Shown: positions 16,205 to 24,468 of the stretch, piece by piece | Layout of the letters: each line of letters begins with the position of its first letter | Numbering within the stretch: position 1 is the stretch's first letter | Source: DTFZ01 sp964510055 | GTDB taxonomy: Bacteria; Bacillota; Clostridia; Christensenellales; SZUA-584 | Assembly: GCA_964510055.1 (NCBI GenBank) | Contig: CAZDZY010000020.1 | Span: forward strand, 1-37,575 | DNA: 37,575 nucleotides | Direction of reading: 5' to 3' | Made by a program: the position numbers and the translations under genes | Notes under the pieces: generated by a model | Database searches by the model: none | What the model saw: the letters and a program-made list of their open reading frames with translations, nothing else | What the model was told of the DNA's origin: nothing

Positions 16205-16216
16205 GGTATGCACCTC

Positions 16217-17047
16217 TTAGCCCTGCCCGCCTTCGGGCAGGCGTTTTACCGCAGTGGACCGGACAAGCTTTTTTACCGCGTATGTGATGATCAAACACGC
16301 CACTCCGGTAAGGGCAATAGTTCCTCCGGGCTTTAGATCGGCGTAATAGGATATCGTCAGCCCCGCAAGCACAAATATCAGGCCGAATATTACGGAGATG
16401 ATAACGGTCTGTTTAAAGCTTTTTGAAACCTGCATCGAGCAGGCCACGGGCAGCACCATCAGCGACGATATTATGAGTATGCCTATGGTCTGTACTGAGA
16501 TGGAGACCGTGAGCGCGATGAGCAGCATGAATACGAAATTTACGCGGCGTACGGGCACGCCCGCAAGGCGGGCAGATTCTTCGTCGAACGTCATATAAAG
16601 CAGCGCCTTGTACATAAAAAGGAACGCGGTTAGTATGACTGCGCCCGCCGCTATTATGAGATAAAGCTCGAAATCGGTGATCCCGATTATGGTGCCGAAC
16701 AAATACTTGTTGAACTCCCCGGCGTCCTTAATAAACCCGGTCAGCACTCCCGCGAGGCCCACTCCCGTAGAGAGTATGACTGACAGCGCTATTTCCGAGT
16801 ATTTCGGGAACAGCTTGCGCACAGCCTCTATACTGAACGCGGCGAGAACGCATGCCGCTATCGAACCCGCAATAGGATTTATGCCTCCGATAATGCCTGC
16901 CGCCACTCCGGCAAGCGACGCGTGCGAAAGCGTATCGCCTATCATCGAGAAACGCTTTAACACGACCACGACGCCCACGCTTGGGGTGATCACGGCAATG
17001 ACTATGCCTGCTATAAAAGCTCTTATCATAAAGTTTAACTCAAACAT
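16217..17047 (-). CDS. znuB: Zinc ABC transporter permease
   Basis: A 276-aa ABC-3 family permease with seven to eight predicted membrane helices, e.g. FIAGIVIAVITPSVGVVVVL and the coupling region MIGDTLSHASLAGVAAG near residues 28-50, a hallmark of ZnuB/MntB-type permeases. It forms the channel through which zinc (or manganese) delivered by the lipoprotein passes. The start ATG 17047 has AAGGAG 6 bases upstream; the open frame runs 34 codons further up, but only as a shadow of znuC. It overlaps the end of znuC by 8 bp, so expression is coupled. Confidence 0.88.
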   Translation of the reverse strand: MFELNFMIRAFIAGIVIAVITPSVGVVVVLKRFSMIGDTLSHASLAGVAAGIIGGINPIAGSIAACVLAAFSIEAVRKLFPKYSEIALSVILSTGVGLAGVLTGFIKDAGEFNKYLFGTIIGITDFELYLIIAAGAVILTAFLFMYKALLYMTFDEESARLAGVPVRRVNFVFMLLIALTVSISVQTIGILIISSLMVLPVACSMQVSKSFKQTVIISVIFGLIFVLAGLTISYYADLKPGGTIALTGVACLIITYAVKKLVRSTAVKRLPEGGQG

Positions 17048-17828
17048 GATCTTTCTCCTTTTGCGGAGCCTTCGGCTGCCCGTTCCCGCGGCTGTGCACA
17101 TGCACGTGTACGCTGTGCCCGTACAGCCGCGATAAGAATTCGCTGTCAAGGGCTTCGGACATATCGTGCTCGCAGAGCGTATTATCGCCCATGCAGAACA
17201 GGCGGCTCGCGTGCGCGGTAACCGCGGTTATATCGTGCGTCACCATTACGATGGATATGTTTTTTTGTTCGTTCAGCTTATGCAGCAGTTCGTACATAGA
17301 ATTCTCGGCCGCGGTGTCCATCCCGGAAGAGGGTTCGTCCATAAGCAGTATCTCAGGGTCGTTTACCAGCACGCGCGCCAGGTGCACCCGCTGCTGCTGC
17401 CCGCCCGAAAGGTTCGATACAGGCGTATTTTTGCGCTCAAACAGCCCCACGGTTTTGAGCACTTCTTCGGTTTTTTCTTTTTGCCGCTTAGAAAGAATAT
17501 GAAGGAAGCCGGTCTCGGAATAGAGGTTTGCGGATACCACCTCGAAGACCGACGCGGGGAAGCCGGTATGCAGCTGGTTCTTCTGGGCGACATAGCCGAT
17601 CTTCGGCCATTCGCGAAACCGCTGGGCACTCACGCCGAACAGCGTTATGCTTCCGCCCGAGGGGCGGAGCAGTCCCAATATAAGCTTTAAAAGCGTGCTT
17701 TTGCCTGAACCGTTCGGGCCTATTATGCCTGCGAAATCTCCGCGGCCTATTTCAAGATTCACATCGCCGAAGACGAGCCGGTCATCATATCCGAAACTTA
17801 AGTTTTTAACATCTACAATTCTATCCAT
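17040..17828 (-). CDS. znuC: Zinc ABC transporter ATP-binding protein
   Basis: A 262-aa ABC ATPase: Walker A GPNGSGKST (~37-45), Q-loop YVAQKNQ, signature LSGGQQQRVHLARVL (~139-153), Walker B ILLMDEPSSGMD and H-loop VMVTHD. It powers uptake by the ZnuB permease. The C-terminus carries a His-alternating stretch (GHSVHVHVHS), a feature of zinc-transport ATPases that may bind zinc or sense its level. The gene begins directly after znuA (start 17828, znuA stop at 17829) and overlaps znuB by 8 bp. Confidence 0.9.
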   Translation of the reverse strand: MDRIVDVKNLSFGYDDRLVFGDVNLEIGRGDFAGIIGPNGSGKSTLLKLILGLLRPSGGSITLFGVSAQRFREWPKIGYVAQKNQLHTGFPASVFEVVSANLYSETGFLHILSKRQKEKTEEVLKTVGLFERKNTPVSNLSGGQQQRVHLARVLVNDPEILLMDEPSSGMDTAAENSMYELLHKLNEQKNISIVMVTHDITAVTAHASRLFCMGDNTLCEHDMSEALDSEFLSRLYGHSVHVHVHSRGNGQPKAPQKEKDHV

Positions 17829-18710
17829 CTATTCGAGCGCCTTCTTTAATTCCGAAAGGTTTTTCCGCATCATTGAAAAATAATCTTCCCCCGCGGCAAC
17901 GGCATCTTGGCCCAAACCCTCTATAGGGCTGAGAACAGCGGTCTGCGCCCCTGTTTCAGCGGCAATGGTTTCGGCGACTCTCGGGCTTATAAGCTCTTCA
18001 AAGAATATGACCTTAACGCCGTTATCCTTTACGAATCTGACTATCCCGGCCATACGCGCCGGGCTGGGCTCGGAGTCGGCGAAAACGCCTTCTATAGCTA
18101 TCTGGTTAAGCCCGTAGGCGGCGCAGAGATAGCTGAAAGCCTGGTGGGCCACAACTATATCACGCCCGGGCAGCGCAGAGAGCGTATCGCGGTATTCTTT
18201 ATCGAGCGCGTCAAGCATTGCGGCGTAGGTATCGTAGTTTTCCTCATAATAAGAGGCGTTGCCCGGGTCGGCCTCTGCAAAAGCGTTTTTTATATTCAGC
18301 AGCTCCGTTTTAGCGCACTTTGGGTCCAGCCACACATGCGGGTCTGAACCGGCGGACGCTATGCCTTTTGAAGCTTCGGCTGCTATAAGATCTTTATTTT
18401 GCAGCGACCCGAGGATATCCGAAACCCAGGGCTCCATGCCGGCTCCGTTATAGACGAATATATCAGCCTTTTCGAGGCTCAAGATATCCGACGTGGAAGG
18501 TTCCCATTCGTGGGGCTCTATCCCCGCGGGTATCATGAGGGAGACGCTGGCTTTGTCTCCGCCTATCTTTTTGGCGAAGTCATACATGGGGTAAAAGCTC
18601 GCCCTTACGCTCAGTTTACCGCCGGCGGTTTCGGTGTCTGTTGTTTTGCCGCATCCCGCAGGGAATATCAGCAGCAGCGCCAGAACGGCGGGTATTATTT
18701 TCTTAAACAT
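17829..18710 (-). CDS. znuA: Zinc-binding lipoprotein of the ABC uptake system
   Basis: A 293-aa solute-binding protein of cluster A-I. The signal peptide ends in FPAGC (Cys20), so it is membrane-anchored. Metal ligands typical of ZnuA/AdcA proteins: His in IPAGIEPHEWEPS, His in SDPHVWLDP, His in VVAHQAFSYLCAAYG, and a late acidic residue. There is only a very short loop after the first His, without the long His-rich insert of proteobacterial ZnuA, so manganese is possible; the Zur-like gene in the operon favours zinc. It is the first gene of the operon and is preceded by a palindromic operator. Start ATG with AGGAGAAA upstream. Confidence 0.9.
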   Translation of the reverse strand: MFKKIIPAVLALLLIFPAGCGKTTDTETAGGKLSVRASFYPMYDFAKKIGGDKASVSLMIPAGIEPHEWEPSTSDILSLEKADIFVYNGAGMEPWVSDILGSLQNKDLIAAEASKGIASAGSDPHVWLDPKCAKTELLNIKNAFAEADPGNASYYEENYDTYAAMLDALDKEYRDTLSALPGRDIVVAHQAFSYLCAAYGLNQIAIEGVFADSEPSPARMAGIVRFVKDNGVKVIFFEELISPRVAETIAAETGAQTAVLSPIEGLGQDAVAAGEDYFSMMRKNLSELKKALE

Positions 18711-18720
18711 GTTTTCTCCT

Positions 18721-18775
18721 GTTGCAAATGCGTATCATTCGCAACTAAGTTATCATTTGGTTTGTCCGTTGTCAA
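18721..18775 (-). promoter_or_regulatory. Promoter and Zur-type operator of the znu operon
   Basis: A 23-bp imperfect palindrome, TTGCAAATG-N5-CATTCGCAA on the plus strand (18722-18744), lies directly before the znuA ribosome site. Its arms match at 8 of 9 positions, and the size and position fit a Fur-family repressor site. A TTGACA -35 (minus strand, 18775-18770) lies upstream with a weak -10 (TAACTT or GATAAC), so a bound repressor would cover the transcription start. Zur would repress its own operon in high zinc. Confidence 0.65.
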
Positions 18776-18866
18776 CCTGCTATCTGTAATTTTACCCGCT
18801 TGAGGTGTTTATTAATACTGAATAAAAAAGGGGAATTAAAAAGGAGATGTCTATAAAATGATCAGC

Positions 18867-18888
18867 GGAACGACACAGGGGTCGTTCC
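18867..18888. other. Hairpin downstream of the GH3 gene
   Basis: Perfect 8-bp stem GGAACGAC / GTCGTTCC with a 6-base loop, between the converging ends of the GH3 gene and DNA upstream of znuA. No T-tract follows directly on either strand, so it is a weak terminator at best. Confidence 0.4.
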
Positions 18889-18940
18889 CTACACTATATC
18901 GTATATTTTCGGATAGCGCCGGTAAATTCAACCGCAGATA

Positions 18941-20173
18941 CTATCCATCTATGGTAAAGCCCACGTATTTCATCTTCAGTTCAAGCACGCGGCGGACGCT
19001 CTGCTCGAGCCGCCCGCGCGTAAGGGTGCCGTCCTGCAGCGCGTCATAGATAGAATCGAGCACGGCTTTTTGTTTATCCGTATATTTGCCTATCAAGAGC
19101 ATGTCTCCGCCCGCCAGTATGTGCTGCACCGCGCCTTTGGCTATTGAATACTTGCTTGAGAAACCCTTCATCCGAAGGTCGTCGGAGATAACTAAGCCGT
19201 TAAAACCCATCTCTTCGCGAAGTATACCGTTAATTACCGTCGGCGACATGGACGTGATATCTTCGCTGTCCACATTCGGGTACGAGAGGTGGGCTACGAG
19301 CATTCCGTCGATCCCTGAGTCTACGGCCGCTTTGAACGGTATAAGCGAATAGTTTTCCATTTCCTCAAGCGTCGCGCCTATGATGGGGGTCTTTTCATGC
19401 GAGTCTGTGGCGGTATCGCCATGTCCCGGGAAATGCTTTCCGAGAGAGGCGATGCCTGCCGCGTGAAGCCCTTTAACAGCCTCGACCACAAGCGGCGAGA
19501 CCTTATCGGGGTCGCTGCCGAACATACGGCTTCCGAGAAACGTGGAAGAAGGGTTATGAGCAATATCCAACACCGGCGCGAAATTTATGTTTATACCTAT
19601 CTCTTTAAGCTGCTCTCCTATGCGCTTGTACTGGTCAAAGACGCGCTGAGGGTCATCAGCCTTGCCGAGCGTTTTCGCGGAACTGATAAAAGGGTGCCAC
19701 TGGTGCGGGAAGCGAGTTACGCTGCCGCCTTCCAGATATATTGCTATGAGCAGCGGTATGCCGCCCGGATTATGCGAATTAATGTTATCAACAAGCTTTG
19801 TAGTCTGTGAAAAAGTGTTGGTGTTCGCCGTTCCAAAAAGCATCACGTTGCCGACTGAGTATTCCCGCATCAGCTGTACGGTCTCGGCAGGCATGTCTTT
19901 TGTGCCGTTAAAGCCTATCATTATCATCTGGCCGATGAGCTCTCTATCGCTCATACGCGAGATGTAAGCATCGAGCGCGTCGATAGTTGGCGGAGGTGTC
20001 GGCGAAGGAGTCGGCTCTTCCGGGGGAGAAAGCGACGGCGTTTGGACGGGCGTCGGCGACGGGGTATCCAGAGGGACCGAAGTAATGGATACGCCGCTGT
20101 TATTATTGCAGGCTGAAAACAGCAATACGGCAGCGATTATAAATATAAATAGTTTTGTTCTTATTGTGGTCAA
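18941..20173 (-). CDS. nagZ: Glycoside hydrolase family 3 beta-N-acetylhexosaminidase-like lipoprotein
   Basis: A 410-aa lipoprotein: signal ending in LLFSAC (Cys22), a Pro/Thr/Ser-rich linker (~30-62), then a GH3 barrel. The NagZ-type His/Asp catalytic loop is intact (KHFPGHGDTATDSHEKTP, ~244-262) and the nucleophile Asp is in VISDDLRMKG (~329). Family role: removal of terminal GlcNAc from muropeptides in wall recycling; here it would act outside the cell. The usual (I/V)DxEGGxVxR substrate loop reads IYLEGGSVTRF, so the Asp that contacts the sugar is Tyr and the first Arg position is Ser. The start is TTG at 20173, with GGAG 6 bases upstream. The N-terminal domain is present and the second GH3 domain is absent, normal for NagZ. 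Confidence 0.8.
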   Translation of the reverse strand: MTTIRTKLFIFIIAAVLLFSACNNNSGVSITSVPLDTPSPTPVQTPSLSPPEEPTPSPTPPPTIDALDAYISRMSDRELIGQMIMIGFNGTKDMPAETVQLMREYSVGNVMLFGTANTNTFSQTTKLVDNINSHNPGGIPLLIAIYLEGGSVTRFPHQWHPFISSAKTLGKADDPQRVFDQYKRIGEQLKEIGININFAPVLDIAHNPSSTFLGSRMFGSDPDKVSPLVVEAVKGLHAAGIASLGKHFPGHGDTATDSHEKTPIIGATLEEMENYSLIPFKAAVDSGIDGMLVAHLSYPNVDSEDITSMSPTVINGILREEMGFNGLVISDDLRMKGFSSKYSIAKGAVQHILAGGDMLLIGKYTDKQKAVLDSIYDALQDGTLTRGRLEQSVRRVLELKMKYVGFTIDG

Positions 20174-20340
20174 ACCTTACTCCAAATCGTTTATGTTCTT
20201 ATAGTATAGGGAGGGAAAAGGGCGATGTCAATGAGCGGGAAGAAAGCGGGAAAAAGGTGAATTATGAGAACTGTCGAATTAAATCAAGATAGATATTGTT
20301 AAGATAAATATTATATATATTAAAAACAGGGGTGGTTTCC

Positions 20341-21123
20341 ATGAAAAAGGCGATAATTATCGGCTCCAGCAGCGGCATAGGCAAAGAACTGGCGAAGATA
20401 CTCGCAAAAGAAGGTTTTAGCCTCGGGCTGGCTGCCAGAAGGGTAGACCTGCTTGAAGAATTAAAAAAAGAGCTTGGCGGAGAAGTTCATATCAAACGGA
20501 TCGACGTTTCCAAACCGGAAGAAACCGCTGCGCTTCTCCATGAACTTATAAACGATATGGGCGGTATGGACCTGCTCGTCATAAGTTCAGGCACAGGCCA
20601 TATAAACCGCGAGCTTGAGTGGGAATATGAACGCGAGACGATAGACGTAAACGTAATGGGATTTACCGCCTTAGCTGACGCCGGGTTTAAATATTTCCTG
20701 CGAAAAGGCGAGGGGCATATTACGGCTATATCGTCTATAGCCGCGCTCCGGGGGAGCGGAACGTGCCCCGCGTATAACGCTTCCAAGGCGTATATGTCCA
20801 ATTACCTCGAAGGGCTGGCATGCAAGGCGGCGGCTTCCGGACGGCGCATCGCGATCACCGATATCAAGCCGGGCCTGGTGGATACGGCAATGGCTCAGGG
20901 CGAGGGGCTCTTCTGGGTCGCCCCTCCTGAAAAGGCGGCAAGGCAGATATGGAATATAATAAAGCGCAGGAAAGCGAAAGGATGCGTGACAAAAAGGTGG
21001 AGGCTCATAGCGTTTATGTTTAAGATAATGCCGGGCAAGCTCTACATAGCGGGCTGCAACAGAAGCGAAAACGGCAGGCTGAAGAACGTGAATAACGGCA
21101 GGCTGAAGAACGTGAATAAATAA
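20341..21123 (+). CDS. Short-chain dehydrogenase/reductase (SDR) family oxidoreductase
   Basis: A 260-aa classical SDR: Rossmann motif IIIGSSSGIGKELAK (residues ~6-20), ISSGTG (NNAG equivalent), the catalytic Ser in AISSIAALRGSG and the YNASK catalytic pair at about residues 148-152. NAD(P)H-dependent; substrate not deducible. The sequence after the Rossmann fold (IWNIIKRRKAKGCVTKRWR) is typical of DltE/YqjQ-like members. I chose ATG 20341 with GGGGTGG upstream, over an in-frame GTG 9 bases earlier. The C-terminus ends in an exact 8-residue duplication (NGRLKNVN twice) from a 24-bp tandem repeat at 21070-21117. Confidence 0.85.
   Translation: MKKAIIIGSSSGIGKELAKILAKEGFSLGLAARRVDLLEELKKELGGEVHIKRIDVSKPEETAALLHELINDMGGMDLLVISSGTGHINRELEWEYERETIDVNVMGFTALADAGFKYFLRKGEGHITAISSIAALRGSGTCPAYNASKAYMSNYLEGLACKAAASGRRIAITDIKPGLVDTAMAQGEGLFWVAPPEKAARQIWNIIKRRKAKGCVTKRWRLIAFMFKIMPGKLYIAGCNRSENGRLKNVNNGRLKNVNK
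21070..21117 (+). repeat. Exact 24-bp tandem duplication at the 3' end of the SDR gene
   Basis: Two identical 24-bp units (21070-21093 and 21094-21117) in frame encode NGRLKNVN twice just before the stop. A recent replication-slippage event is the simplest explanation. Confidence 0.95.
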
Positions 21124-21134
21124 CTCCCGACGTC

Positions 21135-21641
21135 TTATTGCTTTTTAAATCTGTATTTATTAGGGGCAAGGTACTTTTTAACTATAGATCTTATAACGGC
21201 GTTTTCATCCGCGGAAGTAAGCCGTTTCGGGATTATTACGGCCTGCATTTTCAACAGATAAACGTAAAAGGCTTTCTTTACCTCGACAACCCTGTATAAG
21301 TCCTGCCACGACATATTTGTGTTCCCGAATTCCCCGGAAGCATGGACGCCCGCGTCATCCAAAACTACTTCCTGAGGCAGCTGCATCGCTTTTGTGGTTT
21401 TAAACGACTTTTTCATCGAATGCCGCATCAATAGAAAAAACCCAAGCAAGGCCAGGATGGAAATAACAACTGCATACACAGCGAAACTTAACAGACTCCT
21501 GTCAGGGTCTCCGCGGTAGATCAACAGGTAGCTAAGGCCTACGCATATTATCGGCAGCAGTATGAAGACTCTCTTTAATACGAAGAAATTAAAAGCAGTA
21601 TAATCGCTTATCTCAAGCTTAACAGTCTTTCTGAATTCCAT
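21135..21641 (-). CDS. YcxB-like membrane protein
   Basis: A 168-aa protein with the YcxB-like layout: a short N-terminal strand region (KTVKLEISDYTAFNFFVLKR), two adjacent membrane helices (~30-42 and ~50-72), then a soluble beta-rich C-terminal domain (VVLDDAGVHASGEFGNTNMS, WQDLYRVVEVKKAFYVYL, AVIIPKRLTSADE). Family function is unknown. It converges on the SDR gene with 11 bp between stops. The start ATG 21641 is preceded by GGAGGCGCC. Nothing odd seen in length or motifs. Confidence 0.75.
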   Translation of the reverse strand: MEFRKTVKLEISDYTAFNFFVLKRVFILLPIICVGLSYLLIYRGDPDRSLLSFAVYAVVISILALLGFFLLMRHSMKKSFKTTKAMQLPQEVVLDDAGVHASGEFGNTNMSWQDLYRVVEVKKAFYVYLLKMQAVIIPKRLTSADENAVIRSIVKKYLAPNKYRFKKQ

Positions 21642-21808
21642 GGCGCCTCCTTAAACAGTTTGTAGCGATCGATATGAATAATAGCTTTAAAACGGTTTAT
21701 ATATTATCAGGGATGTTTTAATAAATCAACTTTTGCTGTTTCCTTTGTCCGGTTTACGGGACATAAGGAAAGCTGAAATCGGCGCGAAGGAGAGAAAGGA
21801 GCAATCTT

Positions 21809-21997
21809 ATGTACTATCCGTTCGGTCATAACAAAGACGGCAGCCCGGATACTGCTGAGAGGGCTGCGGAGCTGATGGTTATCGGCGAGATAACCGATGA
21901 CGATGAATACGAAGACGACGACGAATACGGCGGCTACAGATATAAGGACGAAGACGACGACGATGACGATGACGACGATGATGACGATGAATGGTAA
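21809..21997 (+). CDS. Small poly-aspartate protein
   Basis: A 62-aa protein starting MYYPFGHNKDG and ending in an uninterrupted Asp-rich tail (about a dozen Asp, then EW); nearly half of all residues are Asp or Glu. There is no signal peptide or membrane segment. AAAGGAGC 8-9 bases before ATG 21809 supports translation. I do not recognise a family. Such a tail could bind divalent cations or basic proteins, or mimic DNA charge; these are guesses from composition. The MYYP start resembles that of the cupin gene at 25086. The stop is only 4 bp from the converging deacetylase stop. The GAY-repeat DNA is prone to slippage, so the tail length may vary between strains. Confidence 0.6.
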   Translation: MYYPFGHNKDGSPDTAERAAELMVIGEITDDDEYEDDDEYGGYRYKDEDDDDDDDDDDDDEW

Positions 21998-22001
21998 GAT
22001 C

Positions 22002-22787
22002 TCATATCAGCCGTTCGAGCTTACCGGCGCCGATCTGAAACGCGCCCAGCCTATCCGCCTGCTCCCCGCTTAGCGTGTAAAAGCTGCCGGATATCTCGCA
22101 ATTATCGATGATAAACTGCTTGAGCGCGGCCTGCCCGAAGGTGAGGACTTCCGCACCGTCCTGCGTTTGCAGATATTCCAGCAATGCGCTTAAAGTTTGC
22201 ACAGGTATTGGCTCATGCCCCGCGTCTTCCTTAATATTGCCGTCGGCAGCCGGGACTGCTGAGTGCCCCGAAAAGACCAGGGAGCGCTTATTTGAGACGC
22301 ATTCTCTGGCAGCAAGCATCATTTCATCGAGGGTTGAGCTCGTTCTGATACCGAACCTCTTTGAATTACGCAGCGTATTCCTCGTTTCGAGATATAATTT
22401 CCTCGCAGTTTGCAGCATATCGTCGTTAAAAGCGTGATAGGGGAAAGCAAACGTTGCGGGATATATGCCCAAACTTTCTTTTATGCTCAAAGCCGACCTT
22501 TTAAGTTCATGTTCAAATTCGCTTTTAGGCATATTCGAATAATCGTCGTGGCAAAAGCCGTGGCTGCCTATTTCAAAATTACTTTCGGACAATGCTTTAT
22601 AACTGTCCATGTAATTCTCTTTAAATCCGGCCTCCCCGGGATTGATATAGAAAGTGCATAAAAAGCCGCGTTTTAAAAACTGCGGAGCGATAAGCCTTCG
22701 GTGAGCGGCACAATTATCGTCCCATGTGAAACAAACCGAAGGTTTGCAGATATCTGTATGGTTGAATCGCATTTTTACTGATTGCAT
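22002..22787 (-). CDS. Polysaccharide deacetylase family protein
   Basis: A 261-aa NodB-homology protein predicted to remove acetyl groups from an N-acetylated sugar polymer using a bound metal. Visible motifs: TWDD (residues 21-24, the TFDD motif with the catalytic Asp), SHGFCHDD (H-x3-H metal pair) and FAFPYHAFNDDML (motif 3; the usual Arg is replaced by His). No signal peptide is seen, so it is either cytoplasmic or released another way. The C-terminal ~60 residues have no assigned role. Start ATG 22787 with GGAG 7 bases upstream; an alternative ATG five codons in is less well placed. Confidence 0.8.
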   Translation of the reverse strand: MQSVKMRFNHTDICKPSVCFTWDDNCAAHRRLIAPQFLKRGFLCTFYINPGEAGFKENYMDSYKALSESNFEIGSHGFCHDDYSNMPKSEFEHELKRSALSIKESLGIYPATFAFPYHAFNDDMLQTARKLYLETRNTLRNSKRFGIRTSSTLDEMMLAARECVSNKRSLVFSGHSAVPAADGNIKEDAGHEPIPVQTLSALLEYLQTQDGAEVLTFGQAALKQFIIDNCEISGSFYTLSGEQADRLGAFQIGAGKLERLI

Positions 22788-22925
22788 AGAGAGCTCCGAT
22801 ACCAGATCGTCCTGTTTATTGGATTATAATATATCATTCTATATATTAAAACTCAAACTTCATGACCGTTAAGACCCGTAAAAAAAGGCGCGCCGGGCTT
22901 GTACGATAAAAATTATATTATGTTC

Positions 22926-22978
22926 TTGACTTTTACTGAAATCATGATATATTTAAACGTGTTTAAAACATGTTTAAA
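22926..22978 (+). promoter_or_regulatory. Promoter and triple TTTAAA operator of the TetR–EFR1 operon
   Basis: TTGACT (22926-22931), a 16-bp spacer and TATATT (22948-22953). Directly downstream are three TTTAAA half-sites (22952, 22962, 22973) forming two overlapping palindromes, TTTAAACGTGTTTAAA and a TTTAAAACATGTTTAAA-like site. They end 16 bp before ATG 22995, the expected place for TetR autorepression. Confidence 0.65.
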
Positions 22979-22994
22979 GCCTTGAGGTGATCTT

Positions 22995-23573
22995 ATGAAC
23001 GATGAAGCAAACGCTAAAGACAGGATATTTGGAACCGTGCTTGAGCTGCTGGCCGGCGGCATCGACCCGGAAAAGGTGACGACAAGGCAGATCGCCGCGA
23101 AGGCCGGCGTGAATCTGGCGCTCGTAAACTATTATTACGGGTCGAAGGAAAATCTTATGAGCGAGGTAGTGGGCAGGATGATGGGAGGCATCATCGACCC
23201 TTTAATGGGGGATTACGGCGGGAACAGCGCCGAGAGCCGTGTAAGGAACATACTTATAACGACGTCCGACGCGGCGTTTGAACACTATAATATCTGCAAA
23301 GTAGCGCTAGCGGCGGAACTAAGGCGGGGGTGCGCGAATTCGTGCGCGATGATACTGCCGCTTATAGAAGAGATCTTCCCCGGGTTCGACAGGACTGAAC
23401 TTGACATAATCTCGCTGCAGCTGATGCTTCCGCTCCACCATGTATTCCTTGAGCCCGAGCTTTACGGCAGGCTGCTGGGCACGGATTTTTTTGATAAGCA
23501 GCAAAGAGACCAAAAGATAAACGAGATGATAACATGTGTATTAAGTAAAGGAGAAAAGAATCATGAGTACTGA
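22995..23573 (+). CDS. TetR family transcriptional regulator
   Basis: A 192-aa TetR-type repressor. The N-terminal HTH is clear (KVTTRQIAAKAGVNLALVNY with YYYGSKENLMSEV directly after). The ligand-binding C-terminal domain is not specific to a known subgroup, but contains three Cys residues in a short stretch (CKVALAAELRRGCANSCAM), which could make it redox- or metal-responsive. It is first in an operon with the EFR1 ferredoxin gene, which starts 11 bp before its stop, and a triple palindromic site precedes it, so autoregulation together with the redox protein is likely. Ribosome site GAGGTG 6 bases before the ATG. Confidence 0.85.
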   Translation: MNDEANAKDRIFGTVLELLAGGIDPEKVTTRQIAAKAGVNLALVNYYYGSKENLMSEVVGRMMGGIIDPLMGDYGGNSAESRVRNILITTSDAAFEHYNICKVALAAELRRGCANSCAMILPLIEEIFPGFDRTELDIISLQLMLPLHHVFLEPELYGRLLGTDFFDKQQRDQKINEMITCVLSKGEKNHEY

Positions 23574-24429
23574 GATCTATTATTTTTCAGGTACCGGTAA
23601 TTCATTGTTCGTGGCGAAGGAGCTTGCGAAAAGGCTGCCGGATGCGAACCTTGTGCCTATAGCGAGCCTGATCGATACGCCTGAAGTTAAGGCGTCCGGT
23701 TCAAAGGTGGGTATCGTATTCCCCGTGCACGCGCTTACCATTCCCATCGCAGTCAGCAGGTTTATAAAAAAGGCCGATTTCAGTTCGGCAGGCTACATAT
23801 TTGCCGTTGCGACGCGCCTCGGAACCGTATTTTACGGCTTTGAAAAGATAAACGCTCTTCTGCGAAAAAAGGGGAAAGAGCTTGGGTCGCACCTCGTGCT
23901 GAACATGTGTAATAACGAAGCCCGTCATAAGGGCTATATTGTCCCGACAGAGGAAGATATCAAGACCGTCGAGAAAGATGTTTTGCAGAAGATCGATTCG
24001 TTCGCAAAGGCCGTAAAGGAAGAAAAGAAAAGTCATCCGGCCGACACTGAAGTAACACAGCCTTCGGGCAAAAACCGCCTGACCTCGTTTCTAATCGAAA
24101 GGACAGTCCTCACGTGTATGGATCTTGCGGAACATACGGGCGGGGCGCAGTATTTCTGCGCGGATGATAATTGCAATGGCTGCGGCGTTTGCGAAAGCGT
24201 ATGCCTGTCGGGCAAGATAATGCTGAAGGATAAAAGGCCTGTATGGCAGAAAAACGTTTTTTGCACGATGTGCTTTGCCTGCCTGAACTATTGCCCGAAG
24301 CGCGCGGTGCAGATAAACGATATACCCGGCGTGCCTTCGTTCACCCGCGAGAACGGCCGTTACCCCCACCCGTACGCGTCTGCCGGCGATATAATAAAGC
24401 AGAAGGGCGGGCGGATTAACGCAGGATAA
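23563..24429 (+). CDS. EFR1 family flavodoxin-ferredoxin protein
   Basis: A 288-aa electron-transfer protein: an N-terminal flavodoxin-like domain with the phosphate-binding loop FSGTGNSLFVAKEL, then a C-terminal 2[4Fe-4S] ferredoxin domain with two complete cluster motifs, CNGCGVCESVC (~residue 205) and CTMCFACLNYCP (~233). EFR1 proteins are common in anaerobic Clostridia and move electrons between unknown partners. Its start lies inside the 3' end of the TetR gene (11-bp overlap), with AAAGGAG 9 bases upstream, so regulator and redox protein are made together. No signal peptide. Confidence 0.9.
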   Translation: MSTEIYYFSGTGNSLFVAKELAKRLPDANLVPIASLIDTPEVKASGSKVGIVFPVHALTIPIAVSRFIKKADFSSAGYIFAVATRLGTVFYGFEKINALLRKKGKELGSHLVLNMCNNEARHKGYIVPTEEDIKTVEKDVLQKIDSFAKAVKEEKKSHPADTEVTQPSGKNRLTSFLIERTVLTCMDLAEHTGGAQYFCADDNCNGCGVCESVCLSGKIMLKDKRPVWQKNVFCTMCFACLNYCPKRAVQINDIPGVPSFTRENGRYPHPYASAGDIIKQKGGRINAG

Positions 24430-24468
24430 CGCCCTGAAAATCCAAAGCTTTTGGGGCGATAATAAACA

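Noticed and set aside
18858..19049. 63-codon plus-strand ORF with a good AAGGAG upstream
   Set aside because: It overlaps the end of the GH3 gene antisense, contains the hairpin at 18867-18888 near its start, and shows no recognisable protein features; a real mini-gene cannot be excluded.
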